NCBI GenBank assembly: GCA_025964555.1
Contig: JAOPYQ010000009.1
Span: 124,001-188,000 of the forward strand
Direction: 5' to 3'
Origin: Thermoleophilia bacterium
Lineage (GTDB): Bacteria; Actinomycetota; Thermoleophilia; Gaiellales; SKUG01
Length of the DNA: 64,000 nt
Shown: piece by piece, positions 56,664 to 64,000 of the stretch
How the letters are laid out: every line of letters starts with the position of its first letter
How positions within the stretch are numbered: the stretch's first letter is position 1
Position numbers and translations under genes: made by a program
The notes under the pieces: model-generated
Database searches by the model: none
Told to the model about the DNA's origin: nothing
Seen by the model: the letters and a program-made list of their open reading frames with translations, nothing else

Positions 56664-57269
56664 GTGCCCGCCGACACCTCCGTACTCGAACTGATCCGCC
56701 CCGCCGTCGTCGAGACGCTCGACGGCACGTGGGTGTGCGATCCGCCGCGACTGCCGATCCTGGCGGGCGAGGATCTCGCGGGCGCGTACGTGCGGATCGT
56801 CGACCACCTCGCAACGGGCGGCTACGGCACCTACCCGGACCCGGCTGCCGGCGACGGCGTGCCGAACGGCCGCGAGCCGATGATCGTCTACCACGCGCAC
56901 GGTCAGCCGATCTGGCGCGAGACGCACGAGTTCCACGAGCTGTACCTGCACCTGCTGTGCGCGATGGCGCAGGCCGACGGCGACGTGTCGAGCTCGGAGT
57001 TCGCGCTCGCGATGACGACCGCCACGCGCCTCGCAGACCGCAACTCGATCCGCGAAGCGCGCTACCACGCACTGGTCGCGTGGCGCCTGCGCCTGCAGGA
57101 CGCGACCGATCCCTACGTGTCACTGCTGCGTCGCCATGACCGCGCCGACGCGGTGCACGTGTGGCGCACACTCAGCGACCTGGCCTGGGTGGACGGCTAC
57201 TGCCATCCCGGCGAGGCACGCATGCTCGCGCAGGTGGAAGCGGTGCTCGAGATCACCGACGCGGACTGA
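56664..57269 (+). CDS. TerB-like alpha-helical protein, paralog of 60875-61549
   Basis: HEFHELYLHLLCAMAQADGDVSSSEFALAMTTATRLADRNSIREARYHALV...WVDGYCHPGEARMLAQVEAVLEI. Confidence 0.6.
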   Translation: MPADTSVLELIRPAVVETLDGTWVCDPPRLPILAGEDLAGAYVRIVDHLATGGYGTYPDPAAGDGVPNGREPMIVYHAHGQPIWRETHEFHELYLHLLCAMAQADGDVSSSEFALAMTTATRLADRNSIREARYHALVAWRLRLQDATDPYVSLLRRHDRADAVHVWRTLSDLAWVDGYCHPGEARMLAQVEAVLEITDAD

Positions 57270-57290
57270 CGGCGCCAGTCGAACGTCGAC

Positions 57291-57572
57291 CTACTCCAGC
57301 TCGAGCTCGTCCAGGTTCTCCATGATCTGGTCGAGACCCGGGATCCCGGTAGGTGCGTCGTTGAGCGAGGTCTCGCCGGTGAGCAGCTGGTCGAGGGTCT
57401 CGAGGCGCTCGGTCATCGGCACGACCTCCTCGGACTCGATCTCTTCCAGGTCGACTTCGATGAGCGCTTCGAGCTCTTCGGCGATCGCCTGCAGGTGCGC
57501 GGCGCGCGAGCGGATCGCGTTGACCGCTTCCTCGAGCTGGGCGACTTCGGCGGGGGTTGCGTCGGACGTCAT
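57291..57572 (-). CDS. small coiled-coil acidic protein
   Basis: MTSDATPAEVAQLEEAVNAIRSRAAHLQAIAEELEALIEVDLEEIESEE... Confidence 0.6.
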   Translation of the reverse strand: MTSDATPAEVAQLEEAVNAIRSRAAHLQAIAEELEALIEVDLEEIESEEVVPMTERLETLDQLLTGETSLNDAPTGIPGLDQIMENLDELELE

Positions 57573-57619
57573 GGTCCCGATGTTGTCCACAGCCCGGACG
57601 GACTAAACGGCGCGCAGGG

Positions 57620-58321
57620 TCAACGCTCCGGGTACGGCTCGCCCTCGGGCAGCAGGCCGCCGTCGGTCGCGAAGATCTCCTCCACCACGCGCACGAACTC
57701 GTCCAGGTGCGCCTGCGCGAGCGGCTGGTCGTCGAGCTCGCTTCGGTGACTCGCGAGCGCGCGCGCGAGGTTCGAATACCACCAACGCTGCTTCTGCGCC
57801 GTGTAGGCGACCGGTTCGAGCTCGCCGTCGATGGTCTTGCGGAACCGCTCCCAGCGCTGCTGCGGATCGAGCATGAGGATCGTTCGCGCGTTGTGGAGCT
57901 TGTCCGCGATGGTGACCAGGAGGCCGTCCCCCTCGAGCGTGTGCAGCTTGTCGAGCTTGGACTGCTTGCGCACCGCGAAGTGCGGCTTGCCGTCCTCGTC
58001 CGCGTCCTCGCCGGGCGCCAGGTCGACGTCCTCGGTCGCGGCCGCGACGGCATGGGCCACGCGCTCACCGAACGTGTCGCGGATGTAGGCGCGCACCGCG
58101 TCGCGACGCTCGGCCGGCTCGACGTCCTCGACCGTGTCGTGCAGCAGCGCGGCGATCGCGGCGTCCTCGGAGCCGCCCATCTCGAGCACCAGCCCGGCGA
58201 CGCCCATCAGGTGCGACAGGTAGGGAATCCCGTCCGGGCCCTTGCGCAGCTGGTCGCGGTGCAGGTCGTGCGTGTACTGGAACGCGTGGTCGAAGCGCTC
58301 GGTCAGGGTCGTGCGCGTCAT
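57620..58321 (-). CDS. HD-domain (RelA/SpoT hydrolase-like) phosphohydrolase
   Basis: FDHAFQYTHDLHRDQLRKGPDGIPYLSHLMGVAGLVLE..AIAALLHDTVED...KLDKLHTLEGDGLLVTIADKLHNARTIL. Confidence 0.9.
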   Translation of the reverse strand: MTRTTLTERFDHAFQYTHDLHRDQLRKGPDGIPYLSHLMGVAGLVLEMGGSEDAAIAALLHDTVEDVEPAERRDAVRAYIRDTFGERVAHAVAAATEDVDLAPGEDADEDGKPHFAVRKQSKLDKLHTLEGDGLLVTIADKLHNARTILMLDPQQRWERFRKTIDGELEPVAYTAQKQRWWYSNLARALASHRSELDDQPLAQAHLDEFVRVVEEIFATDGGLLPEGEPYPER

Positions 58322-58348
58322 GGCGAGGTTCCTATCATGCAACCCCGT

Positions 58349-59131
58349 ATGCCCGATCAGCCTTCCTCCACGCGCCCGCTCGTGACGATCGGCGTCGACC
58401 TCGCCACCGCGCCCGCGGCAACCGGCCTGTGCGTGCTCGACGTCCCCACGATGCGCGCGACGATCGTCCCCACCCCCGCCGAACGCACCATCACGGCGAT
58501 CGCCGAGCTCGCCGCGCACTGGTGGGCCGAGACGGGCGGGCGCCTGCGCATCGGGATCGACGCACCGTTCGGCTGGCCTGCCGGATGGGTGGAGCTGCTC
58601 ACGCGCGCGCGGGAGTTGGGAGACGTCCAGGCGGGCGTGTCGGCGCAGGATGGCTCGCATGCCATCGCCCAGCCGCTGCGCTGGCGCCTCACCGACGTCG
58701 AGCTGAGTGCGTGGTCGCACCGCGCGCTGCGGCCGATGACCCCGTCGATGGATCGCCTCGCCGCGACGACCGTGCGCTGCGTCGACCTGGCACACCTGCG
58801 CGATGCGGGGATCCCGGTGGCGCGCGATGGCGCCCTGGCGGACGGGACGCCGAGCGCCGCATTCGAGGTGTACCCGACGGCGTCGCTGTTCGCGTGGGGG
58901 CTCGTCGCGAAGGGCGGGCGGCGCGAAGCGCGATCGCGGTTCCTGTCGGAGGTGTCGCAGCGCATCGAGGCGCCGGGACTCGGCGCCAGCCACGAGCACG
59001 ATGTGGACTCGCTCATCGCCGCGCTCACGGTGGCAGGGTCGATGCGCGCGATGCGACCGGAGGACGGCGATCCGCGCGTGCTCGCGATCGAGGGCGTGAT
59101 GCACGTGCCCGAGGACCCCGCGAGCGGGTAG
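58349..59131 (+). CDS. DUF429 family protein
   Basis: VTIGVDLATAPAATGLCVLD...RIGIDAPFGWPAGWVELL...WRLTDVELSAWSHRALRPMTPSMD..FEVYPTASLFAWG. Confidence 0.88.
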   Translation: MPDQPSSTRPLVTIGVDLATAPAATGLCVLDVPTMRATIVPTPAERTITAIAELAAHWWAETGGRLRIGIDAPFGWPAGWVELLTRARELGDVQAGVSAQDGSHAIAQPLRWRLTDVELSAWSHRALRPMTPSMDRLAATTVRCVDLAHLRDAGIPVARDGALADGTPSAAFEVYPTASLFAWGLVAKGGRREARSRFLSEVSQRIEAPGLGASHEHDVDSLIAALTVAGSMRAMRPEDGDPRVLAIEGVMHVPEDPASG

Positions 59132-59227
59132 TGCATCGATACCGTCCGATGCCCCCGCTACCGTTCCAGAAGCACCACATGCTCCGGGTCCCACAAGGGG
59201 GCCCCCGACGGGAAGTAGTAGACGAAG

Positions 59228-59794
59228 ATGACGACGATGACCGATCTGGACCAGGCCTTCGCGGCGGCAACGCCCTCGAGCGAGGTTCCGGCCGCCGAGA
59301 CCGAGGCGCCCAAGGGGCTGCTTCCGGCTGGCAACTACGAGGGCGTCGTCACCAGCGCCGAGGTTCGCTCCGGCTTCCGCCCGTGGGTCGACCAGGAGCT
59401 CTCGCTGCGCCTGACCGTGGCCGGTGGCGAGAACGACGGCCGCACGACGTTCTGCGACATCGAGATCGCGCCGCTCAAGGGCCGCGACGGTGGGATCAGC
59501 GAAGGCAAGCTGCGCTACGTGAAGTGGCAGATCACCGACGTGCTCGGCTACGACGGCACGCTCAGCGAGCTGGAGAAGGCAACCGACGGCTTCATCGGCA
59601 CCAAGCTCTCGTTCGAGCAGAAGGTGACCCCGTCGCTCAAGGTGAACCCGAACACGGGCAAGCCGTACGAGAACCGCGAGGTCACGCTCAAGCAGAGCCT
59701 CGGCCGCGTGGACGTCGCTGCCGCAGCGGTGAACACCTCCGACTTCTACCCGGTGAACACGCCGACGGCCGAGGACGACGACATTCCGTTCTAG
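59228..59794 (+). CDS. DUF669-like / SSB-like protein with DDDIPF tail
   Basis: GLLPAGNYEGVVTSAEVRSG...KLRYVKWQITDVLGYDGTLSE..GFIGTKLSFEQKVTPSLKVNPNTGKPYENREVTLKQSL...AEDDDIPF*. Confidence 0.65.
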   Translation: MTTMTDLDQAFAAATPSSEVPAAETEAPKGLLPAGNYEGVVTSAEVRSGFRPWVDQELSLRLTVAGGENDGRTTFCDIEIAPLKGRDGGISEGKLRYVKWQITDVLGYDGTLSELEKATDGFIGTKLSFEQKVTPSLKVNPNTGKPYENREVTLKQSLGRVDVAAAAVNTSDFYPVNTPTAEDDDIPF

Positions 59795-59830
59795 GACGTC
59801 CGCGCACCTGCGCAGACGAAGTGGTACCCC

Positions 59831-59883
59831 GCGAAGCTCGCACTCGGTGCGGGCTTCGCATCTTCTTCGTGACGAAGATGCGA
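59831..59883 (+). promoter_or_regulatory. two overlapping, mutually exclusive hairpins
   Basis: GCGAAGCTCGCAC/GTGCGGGCTTCGC (59831-59859) and TCGCATCTTC/GAAGATGCGA (59856-59883) share 59856-59859. Confidence 0.6.
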
Positions 59884-59970
59884 CGCATCCGGCACGATGC
59901 GCGCGCATTGCGTGACACCCGCTCCGAGATCGTTGCTCCAGACACCGAGCCTCGAACCCAGGAGCTGATC

Positions 59971-60891
59971 ATGCAGACCGCCGACGTCATCGCGTTCCCG
60001 TCCCCCACCACCGTCGATCTCGAGGAGGTCCACGTCAGGGCGGCGACGATGGACTTCCTCGCCGAACTCGTGGAGGCGGTGGACACCGACGGTTTCGTCG
60101 CAATCGACGCGGGCCTCGCGGAGGAGCTGCGCTCGCTGGCCGACGTGCTGCTGCAGCTCGCCGACGCCGAGGCGGACGCCGGGTCGGGACCCGACGCAAG
60201 CGCGTATGCAACGGTGGGACTGCGCACGCAGCTCGCGCGTTCGGCGGACCTGATCCGACGGGCGGCAGTGCCGATCTGTCACTCGAGCGCGCGCCGGATG
60301 TTCGGGGGCGCGCTCTACGAGCGTGTGCATCCCGTGGTGATGGTGCTCGGCGAGCTGAGCACGCTGGCGTACGAGCGCAGCCTCGACGCTCATCCCGCGG
60401 CGCTCATCGAGGAGATGCCGATCCGACGATTCGGGCGCGTGGCCGCGCAGGCCTATGACTGGGCGCAGTGGAGCGCGGATGCGCCGCCGCACCTGCGGGC
60501 AGTGCTCGTCGACGCGCTCGAGGCGGCAGCCGCGCGGGCACGCGAATACCGGGTGGTCGACGGTGACGAGCTCGCGCCGGTCGATGCGGCGCCGCTCATG
60601 GATGCACTCGAGACTCTGCTCGATGAATGGCTCGCCTGCATGCCCGGTGACGTGCTCGCCGAGTTCGCCGCCGAGCGCGACCCGGATCCGCTGTTCGGCG
60701 ACTGCTTCGACATCGGCGTGGCGTGCTCGATCGCGCGCCGGCTCATCGTCGCAACCGGCGCCGCGCTGCCGGACACCGCGGATATCGACGTGTGGCTCAA
60801 CACAACCTCCAGCCTTGCGTCGGGACGGCCGGAATCCCTCAAGCACGCGCCCGATTCGGCCGATCGTGGAAGCAATGTGCCCGCCCCCTGA
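59971..60891 (+). CDS. hypothetical protein (helical)
   Basis: 306 aa; MQTADVIAFPSPTTVDLEEVHVRAATMDFLAELVEAVDTDG..., GGAGC RBS. Confidence 0.65.
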   Translation: MQTADVIAFPSPTTVDLEEVHVRAATMDFLAELVEAVDTDGFVAIDAGLAEELRSLADVLLQLADAEADAGSGPDASAYATVGLRTQLARSADLIRRAAVPICHSSARRMFGGALYERVHPVVMVLGELSTLAYERSLDAHPAALIEEMPIRRFGRVAAQAYDWAQWSADAPPHLRAVLVDALEAAAARAREYRVVDGDELAPVDAAPLMDALETLLDEWLACMPGDVLAEFAAERDPDPLFGDCFDIGVACSIARRLIVATGAALPDTADIDVWLNTTSSLASGRPESLKHAPDSADRGSNVPAP

Positions 60892-61549
60892 GTTCAGGTT
60901 CGATCCGAACGTCGATTCGATCCTGCCCGTCGATGAAGCCTGGCTCGTCGATCCGCGCATCCTCGTCAAACGCATCGATCCGGCGGGCTCGCTCCCCTTC
61001 GTGAACGCATACCTGGCAGCGGTCGACGAACTCGCTGCGCGCGGCTACGGCTGCATCCCCGACCCGCGGGCCGGCGATGGCGCGCCGCGCAGCCTCGTGG
61101 CGACCTGCATCGTGTACCAGGCGACCGATGACGGACCGCTCAGGGTCGCCGCCGAGTCACGCGAGCTGCACCTGCGCCTGGTCTGCACCATGGCGCGCAC
61201 CGACGGCGCGTTCGTCGGGTCGGAGTTGGCCGTCGCGCTCGAGGTCGCAGACCGACTTGCAGGTCCGAACGTGGATGCACGACTGCGCTTTCGGGCGCTC
61301 GTTCGCGAGCTGTTCATGAACCCCGCCGAGGCGCGCGACCCGCTCGCACAGCTCGCCGAGCTGCCGCGACCACAGGCTCTCGACATCCTCGAGACACTCA
61401 CCGCGATGGCGCAGGCTGACGGATTCCTGCGCCTCGCCGAGCAGCGGATGCTCGAGCGCGTGCACGAGGTGCTCGAACTTCCGGTGCCGATGGCGGATGC
61501 GAACATGGCGCCGAGCGTGGTTCGGTACGTGCAGCCCGACGCGGCATGA
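60875..61549 (+). CDS. TerB-like protein, paralog of 56664-57269
   Basis: ARGYGCIPDPRAGDGAPRS...ESRELHLRLVCTMARTDGAFVGSELAVALEVADRLAGPNVDARLRFRALV; overlaps upstream ORF by 17 bp. Confidence 0.6.
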   Translation: MCPPPEFRFDPNVDSILPVDEAWLVDPRILVKRIDPAGSLPFVNAYLAAVDELAARGYGCIPDPRAGDGAPRSLVATCIVYQATDDGPLRVAAESRELHLRLVCTMARTDGAFVGSELAVALEVADRLAGPNVDARLRFRALVRELFMNPAEARDPLAQLAELPRPQALDILETLTAMAQADGFLRLAEQRMLERVHEVLELPVPMADANMAPSVVRYVQPDAA

Positions 61550-62115
61550 CCCAGCGCGTCCACTACATCGCCGGCGCATCCGGCGTCGGCACGAGCACCA
61601 ACGCGCGCGAGCTGCATCAGGAGTGGTCGAGCGAGCCTGACGCGCGCCCGGTATGCGTGATCGCCACCGACGTCGTGCGTGCCCAACTGCGCGCCGTGGT
61701 CGAGCGCGACGCGCACCCCGACCTGTGGGGCGAGAGCTTCAACCTCCCGGCGAGCGACGGCGACACCGTTCGTGACGGCGTGTCGATCGATGCGTTCCTG
61801 CGTCAGTGCGCGCCGATCATGCGCGCCGTCGAAGCCGGGGTCGAGTACGCGCTCACCGAAGGATGGGACGTGATCGTCGAAGGCGTGCACCTGGTCCCGG
61901 ACCTGGTCGAGCTCGCAGCGGGCGACGCCCTGGACGTCACCTTCGAACTCATCGTCGTTCCCGATGCCGACGAGCACGTCGCGCGCTTCCGCTCACGCGA
62001 CGTCGCTTCTAACGGCGGCCGGTCCGCATCGCACTACGAGGCGAACCTCGATCGGGTCCGCGCGATCCAGGACGAGCTCGTGGAACGCTGGCAGGCACTC
62101 GAATCAGGCGCCTGA
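61546..62115 (+). CDS. P-loop kinase-like protein (2-phosphoglycerate kinase-like) with altered Walker A
   Basis: VHYIAGASGVGTSTNARELHQE..CVIATDVVRAQLRAVV..WDVIVEGVHLVPDLVEL..VPDADEHVARFRSRDV; ATGA overlap with upstream ORF. Confidence 0.7.
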   Translation: MTQRVHYIAGASGVGTSTNARELHQEWSSEPDARPVCVIATDVVRAQLRAVVERDAHPDLWGESFNLPASDGDTVRDGVSIDAFLRQCAPIMRAVEAGVEYALTEGWDVIVEGVHLVPDLVELAAGDALDVTFELIVVPDADEHVARFRSRDVASNGGRSASHYEANLDRVRAIQDELVERWQALESGA

Positions 62116-62153
62116 CCCATCCGGAAATCCGCTCGGAGCGACGATATGCGGCC

Positions 62154-62312
62154 ATGGTCGTGACCGCCCCCTTGCGAGCCTCAGTAGCGATCGACTACTG
62201 TCCTCCCTGCAACGAGTACGGAGCGCGACTAGGTCGAAGCTTCTCCGGACGGCTGTACCAGCGATGGGAACGTCAGTCGGGGGGGTGGACGAAAGCGCAA
62301 CCGGCTCGTTGA
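62154..62312 (+). CDS. possible 52-aa small ORF with CPPC motif
   Basis: MVVTAPLRASVAIDYCPPCNEYGARLGRSFSGRLYQRWERQSGGWTKAQPAR*; atypical codon bias. Confidence 0.25.
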   Translation: MVVTAPLRASVAIDYCPPCNEYGARLGRSFSGRLYQRWERQSGGWTKAQPAR

Positions 62313-62355
62313 ATCTTCTTCCGGGGCGATGTCGCCATGCCGGGCGGTGCCGAGC

Positions 62356-63195
62356 TCAGCGCTCGGCGAGCAGCTCGCTCCGCAGCGTTTCGTAGGTGTG
62401 GTCGTCACGCACGATCGCCGCGTGCGATACCCGCGAGAAGGGACCGAAGCGACGGCCCGCATCGATCGCATGGAACGTCTTGCCATCGATCGCATACGAC
62501 GACGGGTTGGGCACCACCCCATCCATCCCGTGCGTGCCGATCGACACGACGTCCGCTGCGCCTCGCGTGTCGTGCAGGTCCCGGATGAGATGACTGCCAC
62601 GGCGGATCTGGCGCACGCCGAGCGGCGCGACGCGATCGGCGATCCAGTTCAGTCGGCCGAACGAGAAGCCGGCGTTGCCGGTGGCGATCGTGATCACGCG
62701 ACCGATGCCGTGCCCGCCTCCGTCGAGCTGCGCGGCAGCGCGCGCCGCGAAGCCACCGCTCGAGTAGCCGATCACGTCCACGTGCTCCGCCCCGGTCTCA
62801 GCGCGGATGAGTTCCACCCGTGTGCGGATCAGGTCCTTCTGCTCGTGCAGGTCACCCATCCCGAAGTGCGGCATCGTCATCGATCGCACGTGGAAGCCGT
62901 CACGCGTGAGCGACCGGCCGATCGCGCTCATCGACCGCTCGTCGTTTGCATAGCCGCCGACGAGCAGCACCGGCGTTCGATCCGTACCAGCACCTGGCAG
63001 CGGGCTCCCGAGCGTCGCCACCCCCGCGGTCACGCCGTCGACGCGCCGAACGATCGAGCGCCACAGTCGGCGGAAACGCCGCTCCCACACTGCGACCTCA
63101 TCGAGCCCCTCACTGGTGCGTCGGCGACGACGCATCGCCACGCCCGCGACCAGCAGCGCGGTGATGATCGGCAGGTGTCGGCGTCGGCGAGCCAT
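62356..63195 (-). CDS. alpha/beta hydrolase / lipase-like protein
   Basis: TPVLLVGGYANDERSMSAIGRSLTRDGFHV..HVDVIGYSSGGFAARAAAQL..HAAIVRDDHTYETLRSEL; N-terminal TM. Confidence 0.85.
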   Translation of the reverse strand: MARRRRHLPIITALLVAGVAMRRRRRTSEGLDEVAVWERRFRRLWRSIVRRVDGVTAGVATLGSPLPGAGTDRTPVLLVGGYANDERSMSAIGRSLTRDGFHVRSMTMPHFGMGDLHEQKDLIRTRVELIRAETGAEHVDVIGYSSGGFAARAAAQLDGGGHGIGRVITIATGNAGFSFGRLNWIADRVAPLGVRQIRRGSHLIRDLHDTRGAADVVSIGTHGMDGVVPNPSSYAIDGKTFHAIDAGRRFGPFSRVSHAAIVRDDHTYETLRSELLAER

Positions 63196-63244
63196 CCGAG
63201 CAATCGTATCGATCGGCCTCGCGTCCACGCCGCCCAGTGGACGA

Positions 63245-64000
63245 TCAGGCTGCGCGGTCGCCCCAGAGGAAGTCGTCCCAGTCGTCCTCGTCGTCGCGAT
63301 CGGTGTCGCGCGACTTTCGCCAGAAGCGCTTGAGGCGGGCGCGGAACCTCTTGCGGAACAGGTGGCGCACCTGGCCCATGCCGGGCGGATGACCGGGCAC
63401 GCCTCCACCGCCACCGGACATGAGGGCCTTGCCCGCGAGCGCGAGCGGCTTGGCACCCCACAGTGCGGCGGTACCGGCGGCGCTGGCCGCGACCGACGCC
63501 TTGCCCTTGTGTTCGCCGGCCCAGTTCTTGAGGCGCTTGGCGGGGTTCTTCGTCTTCGTTGCCGCGCGCGAGGAGCGCTTGGTCTCGGTCGAGCTCGCGG
63601 TCGAGCCGTCGTCACCAACGCTGCCATCGTCGGCGACCGTGTCGCCAGGCACGTCGTCATCGTCGCCGGTCGCGTCGCCACCAGGCTGCGGAGTCCCATC
63701 GTCGGTCTTGTGACCACCGTCGCCGGTGGTGCCGGGCGTCGGGTCGGGCGTCGGCGTCGGCGGCGGCGCCGGGTCCGGATCGGGCGTCGGATCAGGCGTG
63801 GGATCCGGGGTGTTCTCGCGCGTGGTGGTCGTCTCGCCGTCCTTGATGCGCGCCACCGTCACCGGGATCGCCGAGGCGCCGTACATGACGTCGTTCGTCG
63901 CGATCTTCCAGACCACCTTGGCGGGATGCGGATCGAGTTCCTTCTCGCGATCGTTCACCGCGCGCACGCTGAACGTGACGACCTGCTCGTGCGAGCCCGC
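63245..64000 (-). CDS. hypothetical protein with Pro/Asp-rich linker (5' end beyond window)
   Basis: Frame open to window end; TPDPTPDPTPDPDPAPPPTPTPDPTPG linker; basic then acidic C-terminus. Confidence 0.65.
   Translation of the reverse strand, partial: AGSHEQVVTFSVRAVNDREKELDPHPAKVVWKIATNDVMYGASAIPVTVARIKDGETTTTRENTPDPTPDPTPDPDPAPPPTPTPDPTPGTTGDGGHKTDDGTPQPGGDATGDDDDVPGDTVADDGSVGDDGSTASSTETKRSSRAATKTKNPAKRLKNWAGEHKGKASVAASAAGTAALWGAKPLALAGKALMSGGGGGVPGHPPGMGQVRHLFRKRFRARLKRFWRKSRDTDRDDEDDWDDFLWGDRAA

Noticed and set aside
54730-57171. 813-aa minus-strand ORF
   Set aside because: Antisense to the GH13 and TerB-like genes; shadow frame.
57760-57785. tRNA-like T-loop string GGTTCGAATACC
   Set aside because: Lies inside the HD-domain coding sequence and has no cloverleaf context.
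59228-59794. Prophage remnant based on the DUF669-like gene
   Set aside because: No integrase, terminase, capsid or tail genes nearby; neighbours are ordinary chromosomal genes.

Overview
High-GC actinobacterial chromosomal segment, probably a Thermoleophilia/Solirubrobacterales-type lineage (judged only from composition and gene style). It is almost fully coding. No rRNA, tRNA, CRISPR array or intact mobile element was recognised. Recognisable content: trypsin-like protease, M23 and M15 peptidases, YhaN/YhaM (SbcCD-like) pair, RmuC, two sensor histidine kinases, exonuclease III, HhH-GPD glycosylase, site-2 protease, a lower-GC-looking HNH nuclease + PLD/helicase/DUF3427 module, dipeptide ABC transporter without ATPases, PspA/PspAA/TPM operon, ECF sigma factor with two VOC genes, two MsrA genes, Phd/PIN toxin-antitoxin pair, LPXTG cupredoxin, GH13 enzyme, TerB-like paralogs and a DUF669/SSB-like protein. 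Most unusual observations: (1) a 45-bp nested palindrome present twice, 72 bp apart and in frame inside an msrA ORF, adding a repeated GHCHARPxFRDGGDN peptide; (2) a 24-bp x5 tandem array carrying a stop codon in every unit at the 3' end of the TPM-domain gene; (3) a 34-aa microprotein / STAS-like / histidine kinase cassette linked by 4-bp stop-start overlaps; (4) the HNH + PLD-helicase-DUF3427 module; (5) a repeated hairpin that also encodes the MsrA C-terminal motif and flanks an orphan gene; (6) a TerB-like/P-loop cluster with a degenerate Walker A; (7) several structured or repeat-rich intergenic regions. All family calls come from reading the sequence; no database search was run.
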